Below, in pieces: positions 1 through 7,475 of a DNA stretch of 64,000 nucleotides. The position numbers were made by a program, and so were the translations under genes. The DNA is taken from assembly GCF_002964665.1 (NCBI RefSeq), contig NZ_PQBZ01000034.1, positions 1,178,429-1,242,428 of the forward strand, given 5' to 3'. Numbering within the stretch: the first letter of the stretch is position 1; every line of letters begins with the position of its first letter. Below the pieces are notes generated by a model. It was given only the letters and a program-made list of their open reading frames with translations, was not told the origin of the DNA and ran no database searches. This DNA comes from Pseudoalteromonas sp. T1lg23B. Its GTDB lineage: Bacteria > Pseudomonadota > Gammaproteobacteria > Enterobacterales > Alteromonadaceae.

Positions 1-1
1 T

Positions 2-826
2 TGGTTAACCGCTGTGTTACTGGCTATCAGTATTCCACCACTGGCACCTTGGTGGGTAATTGTAATAGGTACTGTGTTTGCTATTGCCATGGTTAAACAA
101 CTCTACGGAGGATTAGGCTTCAATTTATTTAACCCTGCTATGGCAGCCTACGTGTTATTACTAATCTCATTCCCAGTACAAATGACCAGCTGGACACCTG
201 TCAGCAGCCTGCTTGAGCTGCCACCGAGTTTGGTAGATCAAATAACGCTCATTTTCTTCGAGTACTCAACACACCATAAAGACTTACTCGGCGCGATGAC
301 GTCAGTGGATGGCACCACCATGGCAACACCGCTTGATGCTGTAAAAACCGCTGTATCACAAAACTTGACTGTGACCGAAGCGATGATGGGTAAGCAATTT
401 ACAACCTACGCTGGCATTGGTTGGATGTGGGTTAATCTCGCCTTCTTAGCCGGCGGCCTATTTTTATTAAAAACCAAAGTGATTAACTGGCATATACCTG
501 TTGCACTGCTGGGCACACTGGCTCTGTGCTCGGCCATTGGCTTTATCCTTGCCCCCGGAAATCATGCTGGCACCCTGTTTCACCTACTCAGCGGCGCCAC
601 CATGCTAGGTGCATTTTTTATCGCCACTGACCCAGTTTCAGCCTCCACCACCAATCGTGGTCGATTAATTTACGGCGCGTGTATTGGCTTGCTGGTCTAT
701 TTAATCCGCAACTACGGTGGTTACCCTGATGCCGTCGCCTTTGCGGTGTTGATCATGAACATGGCGGTGCCTTTAATTGATCACTACACGCAACCTCGTA
801 CTTATGGCCATGGAGTAGCAAAATGA
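2..826 (+). CDS. rsxD: RsxD/RnfD, Rsx electron transport membrane subunit (5' end outside window)
   Basis: Membrane subunit of the Rsx/Rnf complex, which moves electrons between NADH and ferredoxin (Rnf) or keeps SoxR reduced (Rsx). The reading frame is already open at base 2, so the first roughly 75 residues of a protein of about 350 are missing; an internal GTG at base 14 is not the true start. About 275 residues are visible with many hydrophobic helices. The segment [17 protein letters not shown] holds the S-G-A-T motif whose Thr carries covalent FMN in RnfD. The gene overlaps the rsxG start (ATG at 823, stop at 824-826), as expected for a coupled operon. Identity is clear from family knowledge and the rsxG-rsxE-nth context. 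Confidence 0.95.
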   Translation, partial: WLTAVLLAISIPPLAPWWVIVIGTVFAIAMVKQLYGGLGFNLFNPAMAAYVLLLISFPVQMTSWTPVSSLLELPPSLVDQITLIFFEYSTHHKDLLGAMTSVDGTTMATPLDAVKTAVSQNLTVTEAMMGKQFTTYAGIGWMWVNLAFLAGGLFLLKTKVINWHIPVALLGTLALCSAIGFILAPGNHAGTLFHLLSGATMLGAFFIATDPVSASTTNRGRLIYGACIGLLVYLIRNYGGYPDAVAFAVLIMNMAVPLIDHYTQPRTYGHGVAK

Positions 827-1460
827 TAGCGCAATCTATGTATCGAAATGGCGCGATATTAACCGCCTTTGCGCTGGCAACCACAGGTGGTGTCGCCTTG
901 TTCAGTCAATGACCGCTGAGCGCATTGCTTTACAAGAGAAACAACATTTAATGCAGCTATTAGGGCAAGTTTTAAGCGCCGATGAATATGACAACATCTT
1001 ATATTTAGACTGTACCAGCAGCAGTGCTCCCGAGCTTGGCCCCGGTGCGCCACATATAATTTATCGCGCAACCAAAGCAGGACAACCCGCAGCCCTATTA
1101 GTGCGCCACGTAACGCCAAAAGGTTACAGTGGTAATATTGATATTTTAACTGCCGTTAAAGCCGATGGCAGTATTAGCGGCGTACGCGTTACTCGTCATG
1201 AAGAAACTCCAGGCCTTGGCGATAAGGTCGAGCTGGCAAAATCTGCTTGGATCACCACATTCAACGGCCTCACCATTAACGCAGACAATGCAGCGCAATT
1301 TGCGGTTAAAAAAGACGGCGGTCAATTTGACCAGTTCACAGGGGCCACCATCACACCACGTGCCGTTGTTGGCTCAGTGAAGCAAGCTGTAGAGTATACA
1401 CAACAAAACTTTACCGCCTTGTTTGCAGCTAAAAACCAATGCAATGGAGACGTACAATGA
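823..1460 (+). pseudogene. rsxG: rsxG/rnfG with a one-base frameshift after codon 29
   Basis: Periplasmic FMN-binding subunit of the Rsx/Rnf complex. Translation from ATG 823 gives a normal N-terminal anchor (RNGAILTAFALATTGGVALF) and then meets TGA at 910-912. The rest of the protein is intact in another frame from 909 (MTAERIALQEKQ...) to TGA 1458-1460, including the flavin-attachment motif TGATITPRAV and the ETPGLGDKVEL segment. Inserting one base near 908 (for example restoring CAAATGACC from CAATGACC) rebuilds a 212-residue protein, close to the usual 206. The break makes an ATGA stop/start overlap, so reinitiation at 909 is formally possible, but that product would lack the membrane anchor. 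It is either a real inactivating deletion or a sequence error; rsxD upstream and rsxE downstream are intact. Confidence 0.85.
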
Positions 1461-2155
1461 GCGAAATGAAAACCTTATTCAAAGAAGGCATGTGGGCAAA
1501 CAACCCCGCCCTTGTACAACTATTGGGGCTATGTCCATTGCTGGCAGTGACTAGCACGATTACCAATGCCTTGGGATTGGGACTTGCAACGTTATTAGTA
1601 TTGGTGGGCTCAAATGTAACCGTATCTGTGGTGCGTAATTGGGTTCCCAAAGACATTCGTATTCCAGTGTTTGTGATGATCATCGCGGCGTTTGTGACCA
1701 TAGTACAACTGTTGATGAACGCTTATACCTATGATCTATATCAATCCCTAGGAATATTTATCCCCTTGATTGTGACCAACTGTGCCATTATTGGTCGCGC
1801 AGAAGCATTTGCTTCGAAAAACAACGCCTTACTTAGCGCTTGGGACGGCGTTATGATGGGCCTTGGTTTTGCCATTGTATTAATTGTATTGGGCACCATG
1901 CGTGAGTTGATTGGCCAAGGTACGCTGTTTGACGGTGCAGACTTGTTACTGGGCCCGTGGGCGGCCAGTTTACGAGTGGAAATATTTCAGTTTGACAGTC
2001 AATTCTTAGTGGCAATTTTACCTCCCGGAGCTTTCTTAGGCTTAGGACTTTTGATCGCGGCTAAGAATGTGATTGACGCACAAATTAAAGCCAAAGCCGC
2101 GCCTTCAACAGAGCCGGAAAAAGCGCCGAGAGCGCGCGTCACCAGTTTAACGTAA
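1457..2155 (+). CDS. rsxE: RsxE/RnfE, Rsx electron transport membrane subunit
   Basis: Integral membrane subunit of the Rsx/Rnf complex; it pairs with the homologous RsxA to form the membrane core. The 232-residue product starts [20 protein letters not shown] and contains the family signature [20 protein letters not shown] followed by about six hydrophobic helices. The start at 1457 is chosen over an in-frame ATG at 1439 because GGAG lies seven bases ahead of 1457 and the length then matches the family (231). Its ATG overlaps the rsxG stop (ATGA), implying translational coupling. The C-terminal tail is rich in Ala, Lys and Pro and is not conserved. Certain by family similarity and operon order. 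Confidence 0.96.
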   Translation: MSEMKTLFKEGMWANNPALVQLLGLCPLLAVTSTITNALGLGLATLLVLVGSNVTVSVVRNWVPKDIRIPVFVMIIAAFVTIVQLLMNAYTYDLYQSLGIFIPLIVTNCAIIGRAEAFASKNNALLSAWDGVMMGLGFAIVLIVLGTMRELIGQGTLFDGADLLLGPWAASLRVEIFQFDSQFLVAILPPGAFLGLGLLIAAKNVIDAQIKAKAAPSTEPEKAPRARVTSLT

Positions 2156-2173
2156 AAGAATAAAGAAGCAGTT

Positions 2174-2809
2174 ATGAACAAACAAAAACGTATTGAAATA
2201 CTCACCCGTCTGCGCGATGACAATCCACATCCAGAAACCGAACTTGAGTACTCATCGCCGTTTGAATTGTTAGTAGCGGTTACCTTGTCTGCCCAGGCTA
2301 CAGATGTGGGGGTCAACAAGGCCACCCGCAAGCTGTTTCCTGTTGCCAATACACCACAGGGCATTCTAGATTTAGGTCTTGAGGGTCTGCGAGATTACAT
2401 TAAAACCATTGGCCTGTTTAACTCAAAAGCAAACAACGTCTATAAAATGTGCCAAATTTTGGTTGAAAAGCATGGTAGCGAAGTCCCTGAAAACCGTGAA
2501 GCCCTTGAAGCACTACCGGGCGTTGGTAGAAAAACCGCTAACGTGGTACTAAACACCGCCTTTGGCTGGCCAACTATCGCGGTAGACACGCATATTTTCC
2601 GTGTTTCTAACCGTACCAAGTTTGCTATGGGTAAAGATGTCGTTGAGGTGGAAAAGAAGCTTGAAAAAGTCGTGCCCAAGGAATTTAAGGTAGACGTTCA
2701 CCACTGGCTTATTTTACACGGCCGTTATGTGTGTACGGCGCGAAAACCAAAGTGTGGCTCGTGTTTGATTGAAGACTTGTGTGAGTTTAATGATAAAGTC
2801 GATAGCTAA
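2174..2809 (+). CDS. nth: endonuclease III, base-excision DNA glycosylase/AP lyase
   Basis: Removes oxidised pyrimidines from DNA and cuts the abasic site by beta-elimination. The 211-residue product has the helix-hairpin-helix LPGVGRKTANVV with catalytic Lys120, the catalytic Asp138 in AVDTHIFRVSNR, and a C-terminal [4Fe-4S] cluster motif with Cys187, Cys194, Cys197 and Cys203 (C-X6-C-X2-C-X5-C); all match E. coli numbering. It lies 18 bases after rsxE, the same order as in E. coli, and is probably cotranscribed. Its 3' end is partly repeated three times downstream (about 3950, 7164 and 9436), which marks this site as a recombination hot spot. The full-length copy here looks functional. Confidence 0.98.
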   Translation: MNKQKRIEILTRLRDDNPHPETELEYSSPFELLVAVTLSAQATDVGVNKATRKLFPVANTPQGILDLGLEGLRDYIKTIGLFNSKANNVYKMCQILVEKHGSEVPENREALEALPGVGRKTANVVLNTAFGWPTIAVDTHIFRVSNRTKFAMGKDVVEVEKKLEKVVPKEFKVDVHHWLILHGRYVCTARKPKCGSCLIEDLCEFNDKVDS

Positions 2810-2824
2810 TATCAGCGTGAAAAT

Positions 2825-3466
2825 ATGGACAATAACCTAATTGCTAGTTGGCGAGCAGAATATAGTCGCACATCATCGACCGTTATCATTCCGGATGGTT
2901 GTCGCGACTTGATAGTAAAAACGCTCGGAAATGATAAGCAAAATTGGTTTGTTTCTGAGCTGTTTGATCGCCCAGAGTTAGTCCAAATAGAAGCGAATAG
3001 CCAGTGGGCTGGCTTTCGTTTAAGTCCAGGCGCACAAATTAAAGAACAAGCGCTACTAGAATACATTGAAGCCAAACGATGTCATGCGCAAGATGTAAAG
3101 AGTTTTATTGGCGATTTTGTTTCTTCTGAAAGCTCCATTGAAGAAGTTTTGGAATGCTTTGCCTGCGACACTGGGTCTATAAAACAAAGCGCAGCCCAAC
3201 TTGGAGTCAGTGTCAGAACCTTGCAACGACTGGTTTTGCATAAAACAAAAAGAACGCCTAGTTATTGGCTGCAGTTAGCTAGGGTTAGAAAAGCAGCTCG
3301 AAGCTTAACACACAACACTCTTTTGGCTGATGTAGCCCAAAACCATGGTTTTTCTGACCAATCCCACATGAATAGAGAGTTTCAACGCTGGCTTGGGCTG
3401 ACACCAGTACAGCTATTAAGTTATCCAGCTATCATCAGGCAGCTCAATAGCAAAGGCTACGCCTAA
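2825..3466 (+). CDS. AraC-family transcription regulator
   Basis: A 213-residue regulator. The C-terminal half carries the two helix-turn-helix units of the AraC family: SAAQLGVSVRTLQRLVLHKT, then a second with LADVAQNHGFSDQSHMNREFQRWLGLTP. The N-terminal half (about residues 1-100, with IPDGCRDLIVKTLG) resembles the short sensing domain of AraC proteins of the DUF6597 type rather than a sugar cupin. It starts 15 bases after the nth stop with only a weak ribosome site and ends in a 4-base convergent overlap with the VOC gene, which it may control. Ligand unknown. It is the first cargo block after nth, and its position between nth and an nth remnant suggests acquisition. Confidence 0.88.
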   Translation: MDNNLIASWRAEYSRTSSTVIIPDGCRDLIVKTLGNDKQNWFVSELFDRPELVQIEANSQWAGFRLSPGAQIKEQALLEYIEAKRCHAQDVKSFIGDFVSSESSIEEVLECFACDTGSIKQSAAQLGVSVRTLQRLVLHKTKRTPSYWLQLARVRKAARSLTHNTLLADVAQNHGFSDQSHMNREFQRWLGLTPVQLLSYPAIIRQLNSKGYA

Positions 3467-3846
3467 GGCCTAACAGGCGTACATATTTCAACTAAAAAGC
3501 CATTATTCTCCGTTACATAAGCTATTGTCTGACCCCAAGGCATTTGTGTTATATCTTGTACCAGTGACGCCCCAGGATCCAGCGCATTAGCAAGTGCAGT
3601 CTCTACATCATCAGTTTCAAAAGCTATCTCAAATGTCGGGGCTTTAGGGTTAGGTTCTGCGGGGTTCTTGCCTAACTCATTCATAAGCTTTAGGGAAGAA
3701 AAGGAAAGTGTTGTACTACCTGTATCTAACTCCCCATACTCTCCACTTTCATGCAGCATTTTCTTTTTCAGTCCAAATGCCTTTTCATAAAAACTGAAAG
3801 TTTCACTGACATTTTCAACATACAGTATCGTGTATTTAAATTTCAA
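3463..3846 (-). CDS. VOC-family (glyoxalase/bleomycin-resistance-like) protein
   Basis: A 127-residue single-domain protein of the vicinal-oxygen-chelate fold. It shows the typical opening KFKYTILYVENVSETFSFYEKAFGL, a central beta strand, and the C-terminal DPWG/GxxxxVxDxxG-like part here as MPWGQTIAYVTENNGFLVEICTP with the conserved final Glu that often binds metal. The start is a TTG at 3844-3846, with GAGG eight bases upstream; no better in-frame start exists. Substrate cannot be told; family members include lyases, dioxygenases and antibiotic-binding proteins. It converges on, and overlaps by 4 bases, the AraC gene, so the two form a likely regulator-target pair. Confidence 0.85.
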   Translation of the reverse strand: MKFKYTILYVENVSETFSFYEKAFGLKKKMLHESGEYGELDTGSTTLSFSSLKLMNELGKNPAEPNPKAPTFEIAFETDDVETALANALDPGASLVQDITQMPWGQTIAYVTENNGFLVEICTPVRP

Positions 3847-3935
3847 GGTATTGCCCTCTTGTCGATTAAAGTCTCAGTATGGCTACAGATAGGTGTGCTA
3901 CCTGTCTTGAACAATTGCGACAATCCTTAAATTAA

Positions 3936-4100
3936 ATGCGCGACCATGAAAATTTGGTAATCGGCTGGCCAAACTTTGCACTTTCGTGCTTCAAACCGTA
4001 TCAAGTGTGCTATGGGTCAAAACATAGTCGACGTCTCAAAAAGCTGGCGCCAAAAGAGTTTAAGGCAACGACTGAGCAGCTAATCGTGGATGTAACCAAA
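3936..4100 (+). pseudogene. decayed nth 3' fragment (remnant 1)
   Basis: This stretch aligns with nth bases about 2565-2705. Shared pieces in the same order include GGCTGGCCAA, AACCGTA-CAAGT, GCTATGGGT, AAAAGCTGG/AGAAGCTTG and AGAGTTTAAGGC/GGAATTTAAGG. Small deletions break the frame, so no useful protein is made; a 73-codon open frame across it is accidental. The sequence after about 4100 no longer matches nth. It closes the first cargo block (AraC plus VOC). It is the second most decayed of the three remnants, so probably older than remnant 2. Boundaries are approximate because they were judged by eye. Confidence 0.75.
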
Positions 4101-4219
4101 TTATTTCCGTTCACCCACGTGCCATCCTATAAAGATAGTTCAGCCTTTAAACAATAACCTATGGCAATGTCACTGATGAACACCCTATTCCATCAACTCC
4201 ATCTGTATGGTCCATACTG

Positions 4220-5680
4220 TTACATCATTGCATCATAAGTTTTGTTCATAACATCTACAGAAATATTGTTGTTTTTATAGTTGCCGACAATACGGCTGAT
4301 GTTAAGTTTTTTACTACGAACAAAGTCAATAAAAGTTCGAGTATAGCTGGGAACAACTTTAGGGATGGTATTATCAAAAGCAATATCTAAGAAGTTTGCT
4401 TGAAAAATAATGCCACTGTCTTTGAAATACGCAAAGCTTTGTCGTTTAGCATGCATACTCTCTAATACATAAAAGTGAACTCCACTAATAACTTCGTCAT
4501 TTGTGATGGTGCGAAACTTAAATTTATGAATGTCCTTGGCAAAATCAGGGTAAGCCTTGATAGCCTCAATTGTATATTCATCGGCAAGTATTTCAGCACC
4601 TAGTTCTGCATAGGCTACTAGTCCAGCAATATCAGATTCTTGGGGATGTGTAACATGAATTGTGCTTATGGTCTTATCAGGAAACAGTGTTTGAATAACC
4701 TTAATGGTTTTCTCTGCCAATGTTGGTGCCCCACTGCCACCAAATACCATAATGTCATCACCATTCACTTTGAATAGACTGTTGCGCCAAGCAGCCGAGT
4801 CAGTAACCAAGTAGAGACCTTTTGCTATTTCATCCGCTACTAACACACCATCACCTGCTGGTATTTCGGGGCCATAACCAGAAGGAAGTTGCAGTTTAGA
4901 TGCATCAACTTCTTCAATAATTTCAAATTTATCATTAAAGCTTATGTATGCGGGGACTTTTGAACCGTCGTAATATTTATTAACCGAACGGGCAAAGGTT
5001 AATCCTCGTGTAGTTTGATAATCATCATAAATAAACAGCGCCTGCCGTGTTTTATTGTGAAGCGACACTAATTGCAATGGCTCATGACTAAAGGCATATT
5101 CAATAACTTGATCATCCGCGTTTCGGTGTGTAAGTACAGTCGTTCCAAATCTTTCATCTTTGTGCAGCGTCACATTCTCTGCTATGTTTTTTTCTGCAAG
5201 TAACGGCCTTACAGCTAAAAAGTCGATATTCAAGATGTTATAACTCATGAATCGGTCAAAGTTTCCTAGCCCTACATTAAAGTAACGCTTACCTAAAAAG
5301 TTACCATTCTTTTCATAGTAGTAACTATGCGTGTCATTTTGGAACTGCACTCTATCAAGTATCTGACCTCCCGGCGTGTACAAGATATCATTGTCATAGA
5401 AGTACTTCTTAACCATGTCAACTTCAACCATTCTAACCGACATTATTCTATTCGGTGCTGCGTAATCCCAATAGTCATGCGATCTATATTGCTTGTTTAA
5501 GAAGTGATAATTCAGTGAGAACTTTTTAATTGAACGGGTGCTTTCATAGTGAGCTTTAAGTGTGCTCAGGAATTCTTTAGCCTCCCCCGCCCAGCTAGTT
5601 GTCGCTGTTAATGTTATACAAATGATAAAACTAAAAAATAATGCTTTTAAATAACTGGGGTTAATTGAAGCTATGAACAT
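4220..5680 (-). CDS. secreted metallo-beta-lactamase-fold-like protein with altered metal motif
   Basis: A 486-residue protein with a signal peptide (KALFFSFIICITLTATTSWA, cut near residue 31) and two parts. Residues about 35-260 look like a beta-rich outer-membrane-lipoprotein-sorting type domain (YESTRSIKKFSLNYHF, YYDGSKVPAYISF). Residues about 280-480 resemble the metallo-beta-lactamase fold (GLYLVTDSAAWRNSLFKVNG, then TISTIHVTHPQESDIAGL). In that family the last piece is normally HxHxDH; here it reads H345-P-Q-E-S-D350-I, so most metal ligands are lost. It may be an inactive or differently active relative. AAGGAA lies about 10 bases ahead of the start. It stands alone in the second cargo block. 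Function unknown. Confidence 0.7.
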   Translation of the reverse strand: MFIASINPSYLKALFFSFIICITLTATTSWAGEAKEFLSTLKAHYESTRSIKKFSLNYHFLNKQYRSHDYWDYAAPNRIMSVRMVEVDMVKKYFYDNDILYTPGGQILDRVQFQNDTHSYYYEKNGNFLGKRYFNVGLGNFDRFMSYNILNIDFLAVRPLLAEKNIAENVTLHKDERFGTTVLTHRNADDQVIEYAFSHEPLQLVSLHNKTRQALFIYDDYQTTRGLTFARSVNKYYDGSKVPAYISFNDKFEIIEEVDASKLQLPSGYGPEIPAGDGVLVADEIAKGLYLVTDSAAWRNSLFKVNGDDIMVFGGSGAPTLAEKTIKVIQTLFPDKTISTIHVTHPQESDIAGLVAYAELGAEILADEYTIEAIKAYPDFAKDIHKFKFRTITNDEVISGVHFYVLESMHAKRQSFAYFKDSGIIFQANFLDIAFDNTIPKVVPSYTRTFIDFVRSKKLNISRIVGNYKNNNISVDVMNKTYDAMM

Positions 5681-5848
5681 GAAAGCGATTTCCTTCTTGC
5701 TTTAAATTGAAATGAAATGGACAGTATAAAAAACAACCTACCCTAAATTTCATCTACACTCTTCTCATATTCGACAACTTGAGAGTTTTCTATGTTAAAT
5801 TGCACCTCATCACCAAGCATCAGCGTATAAACTTAGGTAAATGAACAA

Positions 5849-6016
5849 TCATAACCTACCTCTCTTATCGTTTGGCTGGCGACCATCGCCATTGACACAC
5901 ATCACAGGTTGACCTTCCATGGCGACTAGGTACGAGGCTAAATGCGGGCTTGCTTGGTTGAAGAACGGTATGAGTTTAAAATAACAATCCAATGAGTCAT
6001 CAGTACTTGCTGAGTA
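5849..6016 (-). pseudogene. possible gene fragment of unknown family
   Basis: In the 363-base gap between the lactamase-like gene and the HxlR gene, the minus strand has an open frame of about 55 codons without a good start, closed by TGA at 5849-5851. It reads protein-like (IPFFNQASPHLASYLVAMEG, QPVMCVNGDGRQPND) and is bounded upstream by an in-frame TGA at 6017-6019. I do not recognise the family. It may be a leftover of a gene removed when the cargo block was assembled, or chance. Nothing else is evident in the gap. Confidence 0.22.
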
Positions 6017-6043
6017 TCATCCAACTAGTGAAAGACCTAAAAC

Positions 6044-6430
6044 TTATGACTGAGCTTTTCTGTCATACGCTTTACGCGCTTTATGGATTTCATCATGGTG
6101 TTCATCAGCCCAAGTAACAAGCTGATATAGAGGCTTTACTATTCCTTTTCCCATGGCTGTCAATTCATATTCAACGCGTGCTGGTACTTCGGGGAATACC
6201 GTTCTTTTTACATAACCTTCACGCTCTAAGTCTCGTAGCGTTTGCGTTAGCATCCGCTGTGAGATCCCTATGATTCTAGACTTCAAAGAGTTGAACCGAT
6301 CAGCGCCATCCACTAAAGCAAATAAAATTAACATTGACCATTTATCCCCAATTTGAGCAATCACATTACGGATTGGACATGTCTCATCATTATAAAATCT
6401 CCGTCTTTCTTGAATGTTTTTTGCAGCCAT
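6044..6430 (-). CDS. HxlR-family transcription regulator
   Basis: A 128-residue winged-helix regulator. It shows the family hallmarks: an N-terminal CPIRNVIAQIGDKWSMLIL with the conserved Cys used for redox or aldehyde sensing in some members, the recognition part ISQRMLTQTLRDLEREGYVKR, and the wing PARVEYELTAMG. ATG 6430 is preferred to the TTG just before it because GGGGGAG sits a few bases upstream. It is divergent from the secreted NTF2-like gene at 6586, the usual layout of an HxlR regulator and its target, and the space between them has a strong inverted repeat. The inducer is unknown. Confidence 0.92.
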   Translation of the reverse strand: MAAKNIQERRRFYNDETCPIRNVIAQIGDKWSMLILFALVDGADRFNSLKSRIIGISQRMLTQTLRDLEREGYVKRTVFPEVPARVEYELTAMGKGIVKPLYQLVTWADEHHDEIHKARKAYDRKAQS

Positions 6431-6475
6431 CAACTCCCCCTTAACTATCTGTTTTATTTAAAAATACACCTCGAT

Positions 6476-6564
6476 TAGGTTACCTATTTGTGCCTAGGGT
6501 AGGTTTGTGTGCCTAATTGCAAGGTTGGTTACTAATAATTACTATAGTCTCACTTAGTAACCAA
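6476..6564. promoter_or_regulatory. probable HxlR operator region with 11-bp inverted repeat
   Basis: Between the divergent HxlR and NTF2-like genes lie TTGGTTACTAA at 6525-6535 and its exact reverse complement TTAGTAACCAA at 6554-6564, with centres 29 bp apart. A third related site, TAGGTTACCTA, sits at 6476-6486 nearer the HxlR gene. The repeats flank the predicted -10 box of the plus-strand promoter, so binding there would block transcription. HxlR dimers usually bind paired palindromes in such gaps, so autoregulation plus control of the neighbour is the simplest reading. Operator function is inferred. Confidence 0.6.
6517..6545 (+). promoter_or_regulatory. predicted sigma-70 promoter of the NTF2-like gene
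   Basis: TTGCAA at 6517-6522, a 17-base spacer, and TACTAT at 6540-6545, about 40 bases ahead of the start codon at 6586. The first operator arm lies inside the spacer. Confidence 0.5.
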
Positions 6565-6585
6565 ATAGAATTTTAGGAAGTATTT

Positions 6586-7128
6586 ATGTTTAAGGCTATT
6601 ACATTTTTATTATTTGCTTTAATAAGCATGGGCTCACTCGCACAAGGTATTGATAAACAGAGCATTGATTTTAAATCATTGCAAAAATCAAACTGGACAA
6701 AACAAGAGTTAGAAAATGCGTTGCTCATCACAGATTTTGTGCAAAGCCTGATGAATAATCACGATTTTGATTATGTTTTGGCACACTACAACAATAGTGC
6801 GTACAAACAACATAACCGTAACCTTCCAGATAAAATGACTGGGTTAGTTAGTTTTTTACAAGATTTTGTAGAAGATTACCCAGAGTATTCTTACGACGTT
6901 CAGCGCATTCTTGTTGATGGTGATTTTGTGGTCTTTCACTCTCACGCCACTTTGTACAAAGACGATAGGGGCAACGACCAAAAAGGCATGAATATCATTG
7001 ATACTTGGCAAGTTAAAGATGGCCAGATTGTCGAGCACTGGGACTCAATTCAAGCACTAGACGGCTTTATGCGCTTTTATTCACTGATAAGTGGTGGGAC
7101 CATTCGTAACGACAATGGCGTATTTTAA
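6586..7128 (+). CDS. secreted SnoaL/NTF2-like protein
   Basis: A 180-residue protein with a signal peptide (MFKAITFLLFALISMGSLAQ) and an NTF2/SnoaL-type alpha-beta cone domain: ALLITDFVQSLMNNHDFDYV, YKQHNRNLPDKMTGLVSFL, LVDGDFVVFHSHATLYKDD, and DTWQVKDGQIVEHWDSIQ. The His and Asp pattern, with QHN and HSH, is that of the SnoaL-like predicted polyketide-cyclase family, which includes enzymes and ligand-binding proteins. AGGAAG precedes the ATG. The divergent HxlR gene probably regulates it. Export to the periplasm is predicted from the signal peptide. The substrate is unknown. The gene ends 35 bases before the second nth remnant. Confidence 0.85.
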   Translation: MFKAITFLLFALISMGSLAQGIDKQSIDFKSLQKSNWTKQELENALLITDFVQSLMNNHDFDYVLAHYNNSAYKQHNRNLPDKMTGLVSFLQDFVEDYPEYSYDVQRILVDGDFVVFHSHATLYKDDRGNDQKGMNIIDTWQVKDGQIVEHWDSIQALDGFMRFYSLISGGTIRNDNGVF

Positions 7129-7163
7129 ACTAAATGTCCTTTGTCATTAACACCAACCCTTCA

Positions 7164-7357
7164 GCGTTTCAAACCAAATGGGTAAAGATGCCGTTGAGGT
7201 GGAAAAGAAGCTTGAAAAAGTCGTGCCCAAGGAGTTTAAGGTTGATGTACACCACTGGCTTATTTTACACGGCCGTTATGTGTGTACGGCGCGTAAACCA
7301 AAGTGTGGCTCGTGTTTGAATGAAGACTTGTGTGAGTTTAAAGGCAAAACTGATTAG
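7164..7357 (+). pseudogene. nth 3' fragment, nearly intact (remnant 2)
   Basis: From about 7181 this stretch matches nth (2641-2809) at roughly 95 percent by eye. In the nth frame it reads GKDAVEVEKKLEKVVPKEFK, then KVDVHHWLILHGRYVCTARK and PKCGSCLNEDLCEFKGKTD, ending at TAG 7355-7357. All four cluster cysteines are present. Differences from the full gene are few (Val to Ala, Ile to Asn) and the last six codons differ completely. There is no start codon or catalytic domain, so it is not functional. Its high similarity means it is recent, or that it came with DNA from another strain whose nth ended differently. Confidence 0.93.
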
Positions 7358-7475
7358 TTTTGATACTAATTCGAACTGCCTTTTGAACAGGAACAAATCT
7401 ATAAGCTAGTGTTCATGTTTAGCGCCACCTGAGCGCTAATCATAAACCTATCTAAATTGTTTTGCCTCACGGCAA

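Noticed and set aside
909..1460. A short RsxG starting at ATG 909.
   Set aside because: The anchor encoded from ATG 823 matches the family, so this is a frameshift rather than a naturally short protein.
3936..4157. A 73-residue protein-coding gene.
   Set aside because: The DNA aligns with a broken nth 3' segment; the open frame is accidental.
7134..7319. A 61-residue plus-strand gene.
   Set aside because: It is the wrong frame of the second nth remnant.
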